This document shows positions 34,715 to 43,390 of a stretch of 43,485 bases of DNA, piece after piece. The translations under genes and the position numbers were made by a program. Origin of the DNA: Deltaproteobacteria bacterium. GTDB taxonomy: Bacteria > Myxococcota_A > Polyangia > JAAYKL01. Location: positions 1 to 43,485 of the forward strand of contig JAFGXQ010000188.1 in NCBI GenBank assembly GCA_016936575.1. Reading direction: 5' to 3'. The notes beneath the pieces were generated by a model that was given only the letters and a program-made list of their open reading frames with translations, made no database searches and was not told where the DNA came from. How positions within the stretch are numbered: position 1 is the stretch's first letter; each line of letters starts with the position of its first letter.

Positions 34715-37700
34715 ATGAAGAATTATCGCACGGGTATTATTATCAACCGCAGGTACCGCATTGAACGCCATTTGGGGGATGGGGCACAGGGTGAAGTGTA
34801 TCAGGCATACGATTTGATTGCGTCCGCGCCGCGAGCTTTGAAAATGTGTTCCTCAAGCACTCCGTTGTCGTTGGAAGGCGAGTTTTTTAAATTATTCGAG
34901 TTGCAGCATCCGAATTTGGCACGGGTGTACGATTTTCAACTGGTGAATGACGTCCCCGATGGGTGTTCCATTCGAAAGGGAACCGTTTTTTTTACCGAAG
35001 AACTGGTGAAAGGGAAACACGCTGAAACCTATATACAGGCGCTCGAACCGTCGGAACGGGTGTCCGCTGTTGCGCAAATTGGAATCGGAGTGGCCCGAGC
35101 GCTGCGAATGCTTCATTCCCGAGGTATTCTGCATCTGGATGTGAAACCATCAAATATTATTGTGGATTCGACGGGGCATCCGAGGCTTATCGACTTGGGA
35201 CTCGCTCGTTCGAGAGATCGCGCTGCTGGTGTAAAAGCCGGTACACTCGGATACATGGGAAAAGAAGTTTTCGATGGTTTGGCTGACGACGGAACTGATA
35301 TTTTTGCATTGGGACAGGTGTTGATTCAACTATTATCTGGAAAAGCGCCATCTATCCAACTAGATGCAGTAATCGCGGTGCCGTCCATTGTTCCCGAACC
35401 ATTTGCCGCTGTACTGCAACGAATGACCGACGAACAGTTGGACAAACGTTACAGCGCTAGAGAGACAGTGCTTGCCATCGTGAAAAGCGGTGTTGTTCGA
35501 GGTGAAACCACATCAGAGTACCTCGACGATGCCAGTGACGCCGATGATGCCCGCAGCCGATTTGCCATTGCCCGGTCTACTCGTTTCGTGGGAAGAGAAC
35601 AACAACTTGCGCAACTTCGAACCTATTTTGACGAAGCATTTCAGCGCAGAGGGGCGTCAGTGTGTGTGGTGCACGGGCCGATTGGCGTCGGAAAAACCCG
35701 ACTGGTTCGCAAAGGGGTTGCGTCGCTTCAGGTGATGCAGGCTCAGCGGGGAGGGGAATCGATCACCTTTTTATCTGGAACTATTCGCGCCATCGCAGAG
35801 AACATACTGAATATTTCATCGGCGGAGGATGCCGCTCCAATAAAAACTTGGTTGCATCACGACACTGAGTTGCAGCAGCACCTGTCACCATCCGACAATG
35901 ATACGTATGTGAGTGAGAAAATCATGGGACGGTTGCTTAGTGCGTTGGCGCAGAGGTCGGGTCCGGCGGTGGTGTTGGTTGAGGACGCCAATGAATCTCT
36001 GGTGACTTCGGGTGTGCATTGGGCTCAGGAAACCCTGGGAACGATAGCGCACCATCTGGCTTTGGTGTTTGAATTGTCTCAACTGGAGTTTTCACCGGCC
36101 ATGTACGAAGAACTTCAGATTATTGAACTGGGGCCTCTTTCTTCATGTCAGGAAACAGAGATGATCGAGGGCATTACCGGTACAGCGCAGGACGCGCAAA
36201 CGATGGCTCAGTTTCATCGGCGTACCGGTGGTAATCCCCGATTTGTGGAAATATTACTGGAACAGTTTATCAAATCCGGGGCAACCGGACGATTGGATAT
36301 TCGGCAATTGGAACGAATCCAGGTGGAGGCACCGGAGCGAATGTTGGCCGATAAATTGTTATCTACGGCGAGTAATCATGACGCGGAATTGTTGTCGTTA
36401 CTTGCTATTGCGCAAACATCGGTTTCTGTTGAGGAATTGAGAAACGCAATGCGCTGGGACGCCGATGAGGTTGTCACCGCGCGATTCTCCATACGCATGA
36501 TTCGCGCCGGATATGTTCATGCAGAGCAGGGGAAGCTGGTATTGATTCCGTTGGTGTCCAAGGGAGTTGTTGCATTATTGAGTGGCGAAGATCGAGAGAA
36601 GCTGCACTGCAAGTTGCTGCGGGGGTTGAACCCGAGCCGCTCTGCCGAGCAACTGGGCATGCATGCGTTTTATGCCAAACAGTATGACGTCGCCGCCGTG
36701 TATCTGCGTTCCGCGGGGGATGATGCCATTCGCGCCGGCAATATGGTTCGGGCAATTTCATGTCTGGAAATGCTGCGGTCATGTAATGTGCATAATGAAT
36801 CCGAACTGCTGTTGGAACTTGCAATCTGTTACCGTCGCTCCGGAAAATACGATGATGCGTTGCAGCTGACGCAAGTGCTGCTGACTACGACTTCGAGCGA
36901 GAAAGTTCAGCTGGAGCACGCAGCGACCCGACGGCTGCAGGGAGATTGGAAACAGGCGCGACAGATTTTAGGAACGTTGACGCAAAGTGGTGATGATTTG
37001 GTTCGATATACCGCATTGTCGCTGCTTGCGAGAATTCATCTGGACAACGGCGAGGTAACCGAGGGAATTCGATTGTTGGAGCCTTTGACGTTTGATGAGG
37101 AGCTGGCACATCAGAGCGGCATGGTGAATGTGATGGGACTGCTCCATCTGACCAGCGGGAAAGTGACTGAGGCTCGTCAGATGTTCGAGATTGGGCTTCG
37201 CGTTGTTAAGGGAAAGAGCCCCATTGAAGAAGCACGGTACTATTCATACCTTGGGATGGTTGCACACGCGCAGGAAAATTGGTGGGAGGCGGCAAGACAC
37301 TACGAGGTAGGGTTCTGGCTGGCAGATGAATTCGGTGACAACCACGGTGCTGCTACATACGTTGTGAACTGGGCTGCCGCATTGACAGAACTGGGGGATG
37401 TGACGCATGCGTTGTTGCGATATCGAAACGGAATGAACCGGCTGCGGTTAGTTGGTCGACCGGAAGAACTGATGCAGACTGAAGCCAACTATGCGCAGTT
37501 GCTGCTGCGACTGGGAGATGTTACCGGGGCATTGAAGGTAACCGAAAATGCTCTCTCCGTAGGTCCCAAAGATGGTAATCCATTTGTTTTCGGAAATGCC
37601 CTGACCGTGCGTGGTGAAGCGCTGGTCGCCGGAAATGAATGGGCGGAGGCTGTTCATGTACTTAAGCAGGCGCAGCGGATTTTCGAACAGAAAGGGCAGG

Positions 37701-39730
37701 GGGCACGTAAAGATTACTGTCGGCTGCATCTTGCCGCGGCCTATCTTCATCAGGGGAAAGTGGAACAGGCGTCGGAACAGGTGGAATTAGTAAGAGACGA
37801 TGCTGTGATATCTGAAGTGGAGTATCTGGCGATGGGGGTTCAGTTGGCTCTGCAGGGAAAGGGAAATGTGCGATACGAGGTTGATCAGCTTTTGCTGGCG
37901 TTTCCCGATAATGCCACGAGCTATTTGGGGTTGGAACATTTCAAAGCCATGTGTGTTGCAGTGTTGGCGCTTGTTCAATTGCGCGAGACCAAACGTTGGA
38001 TTATGTTGCTCCGCGTCGCATTGGATTTGTTGCAACGGATTCGCGAGCGAACCCCGGCGCTTCATCGGCCGGAAAAGTATCCCTATGAAAGACAGATGCG
38101 GGAACTGCAAACGCAAGGAAGCGAATTGATGACGAATATTACCGAAGAGAATTCGGAGGAAATGCTGATGAAACATTTATGGTTGGAACGATTGATGCGC
38201 ATTACTGCTCGCTTGAATTCTGAGTTGAACGTGGATGCGCAGCTCGATATCATTATGGATACGGCAGTAGATGTAACCGATGCGGAGCGTGGGTTTTTAC
38301 TGATACGTGACGATAACGGCGTTTTTTCGATCCGCTCTGCTCGAAACATGGACAGTGAAGCGCTGTTAAAACAGGAGCGCAATTACTCTAGCACAATTGC
38401 CAGACGAGCATTCGAGCAGGGGGAACCGATTGTCACCACTAACGCGCAGGAGGACGAGCAATTCAGAGAGTATCGCAGCGTTGCAACACTGAATTTGATG
38501 TATATTGTGGCGGTTCCGCTACTCGTAAAGGGAAACGCACAGGGCACCATTTATCTCGACAGCACCACCAATGGTCGGTTTGACAGCGATCGGATTGAAC
38601 TGTTGAAGATGCTGGCCAACCAGGCCGCAATTGCGCTGACCAATGCCAAACTGGTGTCACGAGTGAAATCGAACCGGGAAAAAATTGAACGGTTGAACAA
38701 TCAGCTGACATCGAGACTGGCGCTAACTGAAAAGGAACTGGAACAAACGAGAAGGGATCTGCGGGAGATAAATGAGAACCTGGCATCCAAATACAATTTC
38801 TACGGCATAATCGGCGGCGCCAAGCCGATGACAGAGATGTTCCGAGTGTTGGAGCGCATTGCATCCACCGATATTCCAGTGGTTATCGGCGGAGAATCCG
38901 GTACGGGGAAGGAATTGGTCGCCAAAGCCATTCATTGTGCAGGTGGGCGGAAAGACAAACCGTTCATTGCGGAAAATTGCGCGGCGATTCCATCGCAATT
39001 GCTGGAGAGCATTTTGTTCGGTCATGTTCGCGGGGCGTTTACGGGTGCAGTTTCCAATCGCAACGGGTTGTTTGCAGAAGCTCATGGCGGAACCCTGTTT
39101 CTTGATGAAATTGGGGACATGCCGTTGGAGATGCAGTCCAAATTACTACGTGTGCTTCAAGACGGAGAAGTGCGACCAGTGGGGCAGAATCAGTCGATAA
39201 AGGTAGATGTCAGAATATTGGTAGCGACCAATGCGGATTTGAAGAAATTAGTTGAAGAGGGAAAATTTCGAGAGGATTTGTTTTACCGGTTACACGTAAT
39301 GGAAGTTTGTTTACCGCCACTTCGTGACCGTAGAGAGGATATCCCGGTACTGGCCGATTACTTTGTGAAGAAACACGCACCGAAGAGAACCATTGAAATA
39401 TCCAGAGAGGCACTGGAGCAATTGATGAATTATCGTTGGCCCGGGAACGTGCGGCAGCTTGAGAATGAGATGATACGAGCGACGGTGATGTGTGGGTCTT
39501 TTCTCGATGTGGAGCATTTGAGTGAAGGAGTGCGCGATTTTTCAATGGCAGGATTTGAAGAGGGGGATACCCTTGTTTTGGAGCATCATGTCAACAGGTT
39601 GAAAAAACAGCTGATTAAAACTGCGCTTCGAAAAAGCAGGGGAAATCGTAGCAAGGCTTCGGAAATGTTAGGAATTTCACGATATGGCTTGCAGAAGATG
39701 ATGGCGCGCCTGGAGATGAACGATGGGTAA
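34715..39730 (+). CDS. Ser/Thr kinase-like, ATPase, TPR, GAF and sigma-54 activator fusion
   Basis: A 1671-residue protein. Domains: (a) kinase-like, about 11-255, with glycine loop GDGAQGEVY and Lys43 (ALKMCS). The catalytic loop reads HLD (140-142, HRD expected) with K144, and the metal motif DLG (160-162, DFG expected). (b) STAND/AAA-type ATPase, about 287-570, with P-loop GPIGVGKT (321-328). (c) TPR-like repeats, about 630-1130. (d) GAF, about 1162-1312, and a coiled coil. (e) Sigma-54 activator domain, about 1362-1608, with GESGTGKE (1393-1400), intact GAFTGA (1440-1445) and LDEIGDM. (f) Fis-type HTH, about 1625-1667 (GNRSKASEMLGISRYGLQKM). So it should bind DNA and activate sigma-54 promoters in response to signals through kinase, GAF or TPR parts. 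No ribosome site precedes ATG 34715. Its stop lies 11 bases from the convergent secG. Confidence 0.93.
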   Translation: MKNYRTGIIINRRYRIERHLGDGAQGEVYQAYDLIASAPRALKMCSSSTPLSLEGEFFKLFELQHPNLARVYDFQLVNDVPDGCSIRKGTVFFTEELVKGKHAETYIQALEPSERVSAVAQIGIGVARALRMLHSRGILHLDVKPSNIIVDSTGHPRLIDLGLARSRDRAAGVKAGTLGYMGKEVFDGLADDGTDIFALGQVLIQLLSGKAPSIQLDAVIAVPSIVPEPFAAVLQRMTDEQLDKRYSARETVLAIVKSGVVRGETTSEYLDDASDADDARSRFAIARSTRFVGREQQLAQLRTYFDEAFQRRGASVCVVHGPIGVGKTRLVRKGVASLQVMQAQRGGESITFLSGTIRAIAENILNISSAEDAAPIKTWLHHDTELQQHLSPSDNDTYVSEKIMGRLLSALAQRSGPAVVLVEDANESLVTSGVHWAQETLGTIAHHLALVFELSQLEFSPAMYEELQIIELGPLSSCQETEMIEGITGTAQDAQTMAQFHRRTGGNPRFVEILLEQFIKSGATGRLDIRQLERIQVEAPERMLADKLLSTASNHDAELLSLLAIAQTSVSVEELRNAMRWDADEVVTARFSIRMIRAGYVHAEQGKLVLIPLVSKGVVALLSGEDREKLHCKLLRGLNPSRSAEQLGMHAFYAKQYDVAAVYLRSAGDDAIRAGNMVRAISCLEMLRSCNVHNESELLLELAICYRRSGKYDDALQLTQVLLTTTSSEKVQLEHAATRRLQGDWKQARQILGTLTQSGDDLVRYTALSLLARIHLDNGEVTEGIRLLEPLTFDEELAHQSGMVNVMGLLHLTSGKVTEARQMFEIGLRVVKGKSPIEEARYYSYLGMVAHAQENWWEAARHYEVGFWLADEFGDNHGAATYVVNWAAALTELGDVTHALLRYRNGMNRLRLVGRPEELMQTEANYAQLLLRLGDVTGALKVTENALSVGPKDGNPFVFGNALTVRGEALVAGNEWAEAVHVLKQAQRIFEQKGQGARKDYCRLHLAAAYLHQGKVEQASEQVELVRDDAVISEVEYLAMGVQLALQGKGNVRYEVDQLLLAFPDNATSYLGLEHFKAMCVAVLALVQLRETKRWIMLLRVALDLLQRIRERTPALHRPEKYPYERQMRELQTQGSELMTNITEENSEEMLMKHLWLERLMRITARLNSELNVDAQLDIIMDTAVDVTDAERGFLLIRDDNGVFSIRSARNMDSEALLKQERNYSSTIARRAFEQGEPIVTTNAQEDEQFREYRSVATLNLMYIVAVPLLVKGNAQGTIYLDSTTNGRFDSDRIELLKMLANQAAIALTNAKLVSRVKSNREKIERLNNQLTSRLALTEKELEQTRRDLREINENLASKYNFYGIIGGAKPMTEMFRVLERIASTDIPVVIGGESGTGKELVAKAIHCAGGRKDKPFIAENCAAIPSQLLESILFGHVRGAFTGAVSNRNGLFAEAHGGTLFLDEIGDMPLEMQSKLLRVLQDGEVRPVGQNQSIKVDVRILVATNADLKKLVEEGKFREDLFYRLHVMEVCLPPLRDRREDIPVLADYFVKKHAPKRTIEISREALEQLMNYRWPGNVRQLENEMIRATVMCGSFLDVEHLSEGVRDFSMAGFEEGDTLVLEHHVNRLKKQLIKTALRKSRGNRSKASEMLGISRYGLQKMMARLEMNDG

Positions 39731-39741
39731 CGGTTGCTGTG

Positions 39742-40443
39742 TTACTCTGCGGATTCTTCAGCGGGGGCGGCAGCTGGAGCGGGTGCGGGTGCTGCAACGG
39801 GGGCCGGTGTCGGAGCAGGAGCAGGTGTTGCGGCGGGAGCAGGTGTTGCAGCCGGCGATGCATCTGCAGCCGGTGCAGGAGCTGCCGCAGGTTTCACAGA
39901 GACGGGTTTGACCATCGGCTTGGCTACGGGTTTCACCGCTACCGGGGCAATTGGTGCGTCTTCGGCTTCCGGCGTCTCTTCTGCTGCTTCTTCCGTTGCG
40001 GTTTCGGTAGTTGCGGCTGCTTCGGTTGCGGTATCGGACTCCTCTGCTGCCGTATCGTCCGCAGCGGTCTCGTCTGTTGAAACTGCGTCTTCGTCTTCGG
40101 CGGTGTCTACAGCTTCTTCCTCTTCGCTGCTGGAGCCAAACTCTTTGGTGAGGTCAATTTTTTCACCGGATGCGTCCAGTTCCATCAAGCTGGCTTTCTT
40201 TTCCAATCCCGAAGATTTGGATGAAGAAGAGTAGGCGAGAACGATGGAAGAAAACATAAAGAGAAATGCAACCACACCCGTCAGCTTGCCGATAAATGAC
40301 CCAGCGCCCCTTGGCCCAAAAACACTGGAACCGCTACCGCCGAATGCGACACCCATTCCGCCGCCTTTGCCTGTCTGCAAGAGGATTACAAGAATTAAAA
40401 ATAGACAGAAAATGACATGTAAAGTTGTGAGTAAATAAATCAT
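39742..40443 (-). CDS. secG: Protein translocase subunit SecG with long acidic, Ala/Pro-rich tail
   Basis: SecG assists SecYE in protein export. The first 75 residues are a normal SecG: helix [31 protein letters not shown], the [20 protein letters not shown] loop and a second helix [19 protein letters not shown]. Typical SecG stops near 75-110 residues; this one runs to 233. The extension is first acidic ([18 protein letters not shown]), then Ala/Pro/Lys-rich ([19 protein letters not shown]) and ends in AP repeats. The tail may be disordered or interact with the wall or chaperones; its function is unknown. pgk-tpiA-secG is a common gene order. TTGACA (minus strand, 40475-40480) lies upstream but has no good -10. 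Confidence 0.92.
   Translation of the reverse strand: MIYLLTTLHVIFCLFLILVILLQTGKGGGMGVAFGGSGSSVFGPRGAGSFIGKLTGVVAFLFMFSSIVLAYSSSSKSSGLEKKASLMELDASGEKIDLTKEFGSSSEEEEAVDTAEDEDAVSTDETAADDTAAEESDTATEAAATTETATEEAAEETPEAEDAPIAPVAVKPVAKPMVKPVSVKPAAAPAPAADASPAATPAPAATPAPAPTPAPVAAPAPAPAAAPAEESAE
39818..39853 (-). repeat. Tandem 18-base repeat in the secG tail
   Basis: GGAGCAGGTGTTGC occurs at 39818-39831 and again at 39836-39849, giving an 18-base period. It encodes part of the Ala/Pro-rich tail (A-T-P-A-P-A type unit). It suggests the tail grew by slippage. Confidence 0.7.
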
Positions 40444-40509
40444 GCCGGGGTTTCTACATCTATATAAATATCATTGTCAAGAAGTTGTTGAAGAAAGTTA
40501 CGTGAAAGT

Positions 40510-40531
40510 AAAATTAGTTCGATTTTCGAAC
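40510..40531 (-). terminator. Possible terminator after tpiA
   Basis: On the minus strand GTTCGA-AAA-TCGAAC (40517-40531) is followed by a T-rich stretch, TAATTTTACTTT. It lies 17 bases after the tpiA stop. A 6-base stem is weak, so partial read-through into secG is likely. Confidence 0.5.
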
Positions 40532-40548
40532 GAAACGGGCTGGTTTTA

Positions 40549-41301
40549 CTATGCGCCCGCGATAATTCCGAGGAATGAATCCGCTTTAAGTGCGGCGCCA
40601 CCCACCAGCGCACCGTCCACATCGGGTTGCGCCAGAAGGTCTTCGGCGTTGTCGGGTTTCACGCTGCCGCCGTACTGAATGCGAACGGCGTCCGCCGCTT
40701 CCTGGTCGAACAATTTGGCAACCAGATCACGGATGAATTTATGCGCGGACTGGGCCTGTTCGGTGGTGGCCACTTTGCCGGTTCCAATTGCCCAAACGGG
40801 TTCATACGCGATGGTTACTTTGGCGAGTTGCTCTTTGGTAAGGCCTTTAATGCCGGCGACAGTCTGCTCTTCAAGCACTTTCTCAGTCTCATTGGCTTCA
40901 CGCTCTTCGAGTTGTTCGCCAACGCACAGGATTACATCAAGTCCCTCCTCGAGCAGGGCGTCCAGTTTTTTACGGATAATTTCGTCGGTTTCGCCGATTA
41001 CATGACGACGCTCGGAGTGCCCGACCAGAGCAAAGTCGCAGCCTGCATCTTTGAGCATCGCAGCAGATACCTCACCGGTAAATGCACCGTTTTTCTCAAA
41101 ATATACATCCTGGGCGCCCAATTTGATGGGGCTGCCGGCAATAATGTCTTTCACTGCACTGATGGCCAGAAATTGGGGAACAACAGCCACATCGGCATTG
41201 GCGTCAGCCGCCAGGCCGCTGACCAGCCCTTGAGCCAGTTCTTTGGCCTCACTGATTGAACAATTCATTTTCCAGTTTCCTGCTACGTAGGCTTTGCGCA
41301 T
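40549..41301 (-). CDS. tpiA: Triosephosphate isomerase
   Basis: Interconverts dihydroxyacetone phosphate and glyceraldehyde 3-phosphate in glycolysis and gluconeogenesis. The 250-residue protein has all catalytic residues: K11 in GNWKMN, H95 in LVGHSERRH, and E167 in IAYEPVWAIGTGK, whose end is the mobile loop 6. The phosphate-binding IQYGGSVKPDN is also present. Length and motifs are normal, in contrast with the neighbouring pgk-like gene. A GAGGT ribosome site precedes ATG 41301. Confidence 0.97.
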   Translation of the reverse strand: MRKAYVAGNWKMNCSISEAKELAQGLVSGLAADANADVAVVPQFLAISAVKDIIAGSPIKLGAQDVYFEKNGAFTGEVSAAMLKDAGCDFALVGHSERRHVIGETDEIIRKKLDALLEEGLDVILCVGEQLEEREANETEKVLEEQTVAGIKGLTKEQLAKVTIAYEPVWAIGTGKVATTEQAQSAHKFIRDLVAKLFDQEAADAVRIQYGGSVKPDNAEDLLAQPDVDGALVGGAALKADSFLGIIAGA

Positions 41302-41320
41302 TTTGATTACCTCATAAAAG

Positions 41321-41348
41321 TCCTCGTCTGAAACAGCACGTACGAGGA
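41321..41348. repeat. Inverted repeat in the leader of tpiA
   Basis: TCCTCGT (41321-41327) and ACGAGGA (41342-41348) are perfect 7-base arms with a 14-base loop, in the 86-base gap between the pgk-like gene and tpiA, ending about 20 bases before the tpiA start. It could be a processing or attenuation hairpin; no T-run follows. Confidence 0.35.
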
Positions 41349-41387
41349 GTTGAAAGTTTTCTATATTTCATAACGGACATCCGTTGA

Positions 41388-42581
41388 TTACTTCATTGTT
41401 TGAGCATTGCTCATGGCGACGATGGTCGGCAGCGTTTTGCCCTCCAGCATTTTAATCGTTGCCGCTCCACCGTCTGATACATGATCAAATCCCTTTTCCA
41501 AGCCGAGTTTTCGTATCGTTTTCGCGCTTTCAGCGCCGATGGAGCCACAATACGCAGATGAACCGGCGATAGCTTTGGCGACAGCTTCTGTACCGAAACA
41601 GGATTCCTTTGCCATACCCATGTCGCCTTTCCATAGAATCGTGCCCGCTTTTCGAATCGTTTGCTTGTACAAATCGATTGTTTTCGGGCCGACATCGAAT
41701 ATTTTCATGTCGTTATCAACCGTTCCATACGGCATATCGACCACTGATTCCATTGATGTTCCTGCGGATACGTCGGAAGGAAAAATCAACTGGATATTTT
41801 TGCGGGCGGCGCGGTCGATAAGATCGCGTGCCAGCGGCAGTTTTTTTTCTTCCACCACCGCTTGTCCGGTTTTTCCACCGGTTGCGGCAGCAAAGGTGTT
41901 TGACATCGGGCCACCGATAAGAAGGGTGTCGAGCAACGGGAAAATGTTCTCTAGTAATTCCAGGTTGTCTGCGATTTTTTCGCCCCCAAGTATGGCAACG
42001 ACAGGTCTGGCCGGTTTCCCGAGAAATTTACGGACGGAAGCCAGTTCCTTGGCATACTGAAGTCCCATCACTTTGATTCTCGCGTGCTTCAAAATGCCGT
42101 TTGTCGATGCAAGAACGGTGTCGCCAAGTGAGAACGCCTCATTTACGTAGATGTCGCAATAAGAAGCCAATTGCCTCGACAATTTTTCGTCATTTTTAAA
42201 TTCACCGGCGTGAAACCCCAGGTTTTCAAGCACACACACCTGGCTTTCGCGAAGTCCGGCGATAATGCTTTTAGCGGCATCTCCCACACAGGAGTCCGTT
42301 AAATACACCTCTCCGATGTGTTGTTGCGCTGCCAAATACGAGGCAATCGGTTCGAGTGAATATTGCGGGTCCACCTTTCCGAGTGCTCCGCCCAGGTGCC
42401 CGGCTATCACGATTCGGGCGCCGTTTTCAATCAGAAAGTTGATTGTCGGCATGGCGGCGCGAAGCAGGGTGTCGTCGACTATCTTGCCATTTTGAATCGG
42501 TACGTCTACATTAATGCGCACCAAAACGCGTCTGGCTTCAACTTCGAGTTCTGTCAGTGGGAGTATTTGTTTTTGATTCAT
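41388..42581 (-). CDS. Phosphoglycerate kinase homologue lacking substrate-binding residues
   Basis: A 397-residue protein that aligns end to end with phosphoglycerate kinase and sits at its usual place before tpiA and secG. However, the conserved 3-phosphoglycerate site is broken. The RVDFN motif reads RINVD (22-26). DDTRIRAA has Leu39 for Arg; SHLGRP has Gly65 for Arg; LENLRFH has Gly122 for Arg. The HRAH segment reads DTVL (154-157). On the nucleotide side GGAKVSDK reads GGEKIADN (second Lys is Asn206), WNGPMG reads WKGDMG (317-322) and GGGDS reads IGAES. The reading frame is intact and much of the scaffold is kept (LENLGFHAGEFKND, KMLEGKTLP), so it is under selection. Ordinary PGK activity is unlikely. 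No ribosome site is seen before ATG 42581. Confidence 0.9.
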   Translation of the reverse strand: MNQKQILPLTELEVEARRVLVRINVDVPIQNGKIVDDTLLRAAMPTINFLIENGARIVIAGHLGGALGKVDPQYSLEPIASYLAAQQHIGEVYLTDSCVGDAAKSIIAGLRESQVCVLENLGFHAGEFKNDEKLSRQLASYCDIYVNEAFSLGDTVLASTNGILKHARIKVMGLQYAKELASVRKFLGKPARPVVAILGGEKIADNLELLENIFPLLDTLLIGGPMSNTFAAATGGKTGQAVVEEKKLPLARDLIDRAARKNIQLIFPSDVSAGTSMESVVDMPYGTVDNDMKIFDVGPKTIDLYKQTIRKAGTILWKGDMGMAKESCFGTEAVAKAIAGSSAYCGSIGAESAKTIRKLGLEKGFDHVSDGGAATIKMLEGKTLPTIVAMSNAQTMK

Positions 42582-42613
42582 AGAATATTTGAACGCGGTC
42601 GAACCGACTTGTT

Positions 42614-42619
42614 ATTATA
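42614..42619 (-). promoter_or_regulatory. Candidate -10 element of the pgk-like operon
   Basis: A perfect TATAAT on the minus strand, 32 bases before the pgk-like ATG at 42581. No matching -35 is seen at 16-18 bases, so only the -10 is proposed. Confidence 0.35.
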
Positions 42620-42659
42620 AAAGAGGTACTTTTTTTCGCGGGAAACATATGCTAGGTGT

Positions 42660-42678
42660 TTTGCTTTCGTCAAGCAAA
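42660..42678. promoter_or_regulatory. Inverted repeat in the pgk-like/dsbA-like divergent gap
   Basis: TTTGCTT (42660-42666) and AAGCAAA (42672-42678) are 7-base arms with a 5-base loop. The left arm could serve as a poor -35 (TTGCTT) with TATAAA at 42683-42688 as -10, 16 bases apart, reading toward the DsbA-like gene. It is an operator candidate because it overlaps that element. Confidence 0.35.
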
Positions 42679-42745
42679 GAAATATAAAAGCGAGTTATCT
42701 GTTCTACATGAAGGTTTTGATTGAACTTATGATAAGAGGTGGAAT

Positions 42746-43390
42746 GTGAAAAAAAAATTAGTTATCTATATCGGTATCGGAATTGTGGTTGCCGCCGCTC
42801 TGGCAATGTATTTTTTATTTATTGCGCCAGCCGACTGGCAGCATGGTGTGAGCAGCGCTGCGACCGGAGTGGATGCAGATGGCAATCCGTGGATTGGTGC
42901 GAAGAATCCCAAATTGATTATTCATGAATTCTTGGATTATGAGTGCCCCCACTGTTCCGCTGCCCACAAGTATATCAGGAGTCGAATCGCCAGAGATTTT
43001 GACACCATTCGTCTGGTACGCCACGACTACGCGCGTTCGCGCTGTGTGATGCAATTGGGCACAAAGAAAATCAAGAGATGTCCATTGGTCCGCGCGGCTG
43101 CATGCGCCGCTGAACACTTGCCTTATTGGGAATGGAATGACGCGGTGATTTCGAACCCTCGTCATGAGACACAAATGGAACGGGAAGAGTATATCGAGTA
43201 CATGAGAAAGCAATTCGACCTCCCCAAGGCGGAATTCTATGAATGCTACGAGAGTGACGAAACCGCCGAAAAAGCGCAGAAGATATATGATTTGACCCGC
43301 GCCGCCAAAGTTTCTGTAACACCCACGTACATGATTGACGGTAAAATCTACAACGCCCAGGAACTTGCCGATTTTCTGAGTAACCGATAA
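42746..43390 (+). CDS. Membrane-anchored DsbA-like thiol-disulphide oxidoreductase
   Basis: A 214-residue protein. One N-terminal helix (LVIYIGIGIVVAAALAMYFL) anchors it with the rest in the periplasm. The thioredoxin-like domain has the DsbA-type active site CPHC (residues 67-70, in DYECPHCSAAH) and a cis-Pro loop VSVTPTYMIDG (Pro193). Four more Cys (100, 112, 120, 167) lie outside the active site, which is unusual. It could oxidise or isomerise secreted proteins. The start is GTG 42746, with AGAGGTGG four to five bases upstream. The ATG at 42744 is in another frame and is not the start. It diverges from the pgk-like gene. Confidence 0.87.
   Translation: MKKKLVIYIGIGIVVAAALAMYFLFIAPADWQHGVSSAATGVDADGNPWIGAKNPKLIIHEFLDYECPHCSAAHKYIRSRIARDFDTIRLVRHDYARSRCVMQLGTKKIKRCPLVRAAACAAEHLPYWEWNDAVISNPRHETQMEREEYIEYMRKQFDLPKAEFYECYESDETAEKAQKIYDLTRAAKVSVTPTYMIDGKIYNAQELADFLSNR

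Noticed and set aside
39734..40234. Plus-strand ORF rich in Ala, Gly and Ser opposite secG
   Set aside because: It is the antisense of the low-complexity secG tail. Its composition mirrors the GC-rich repeats, and secG has a recognisable core.
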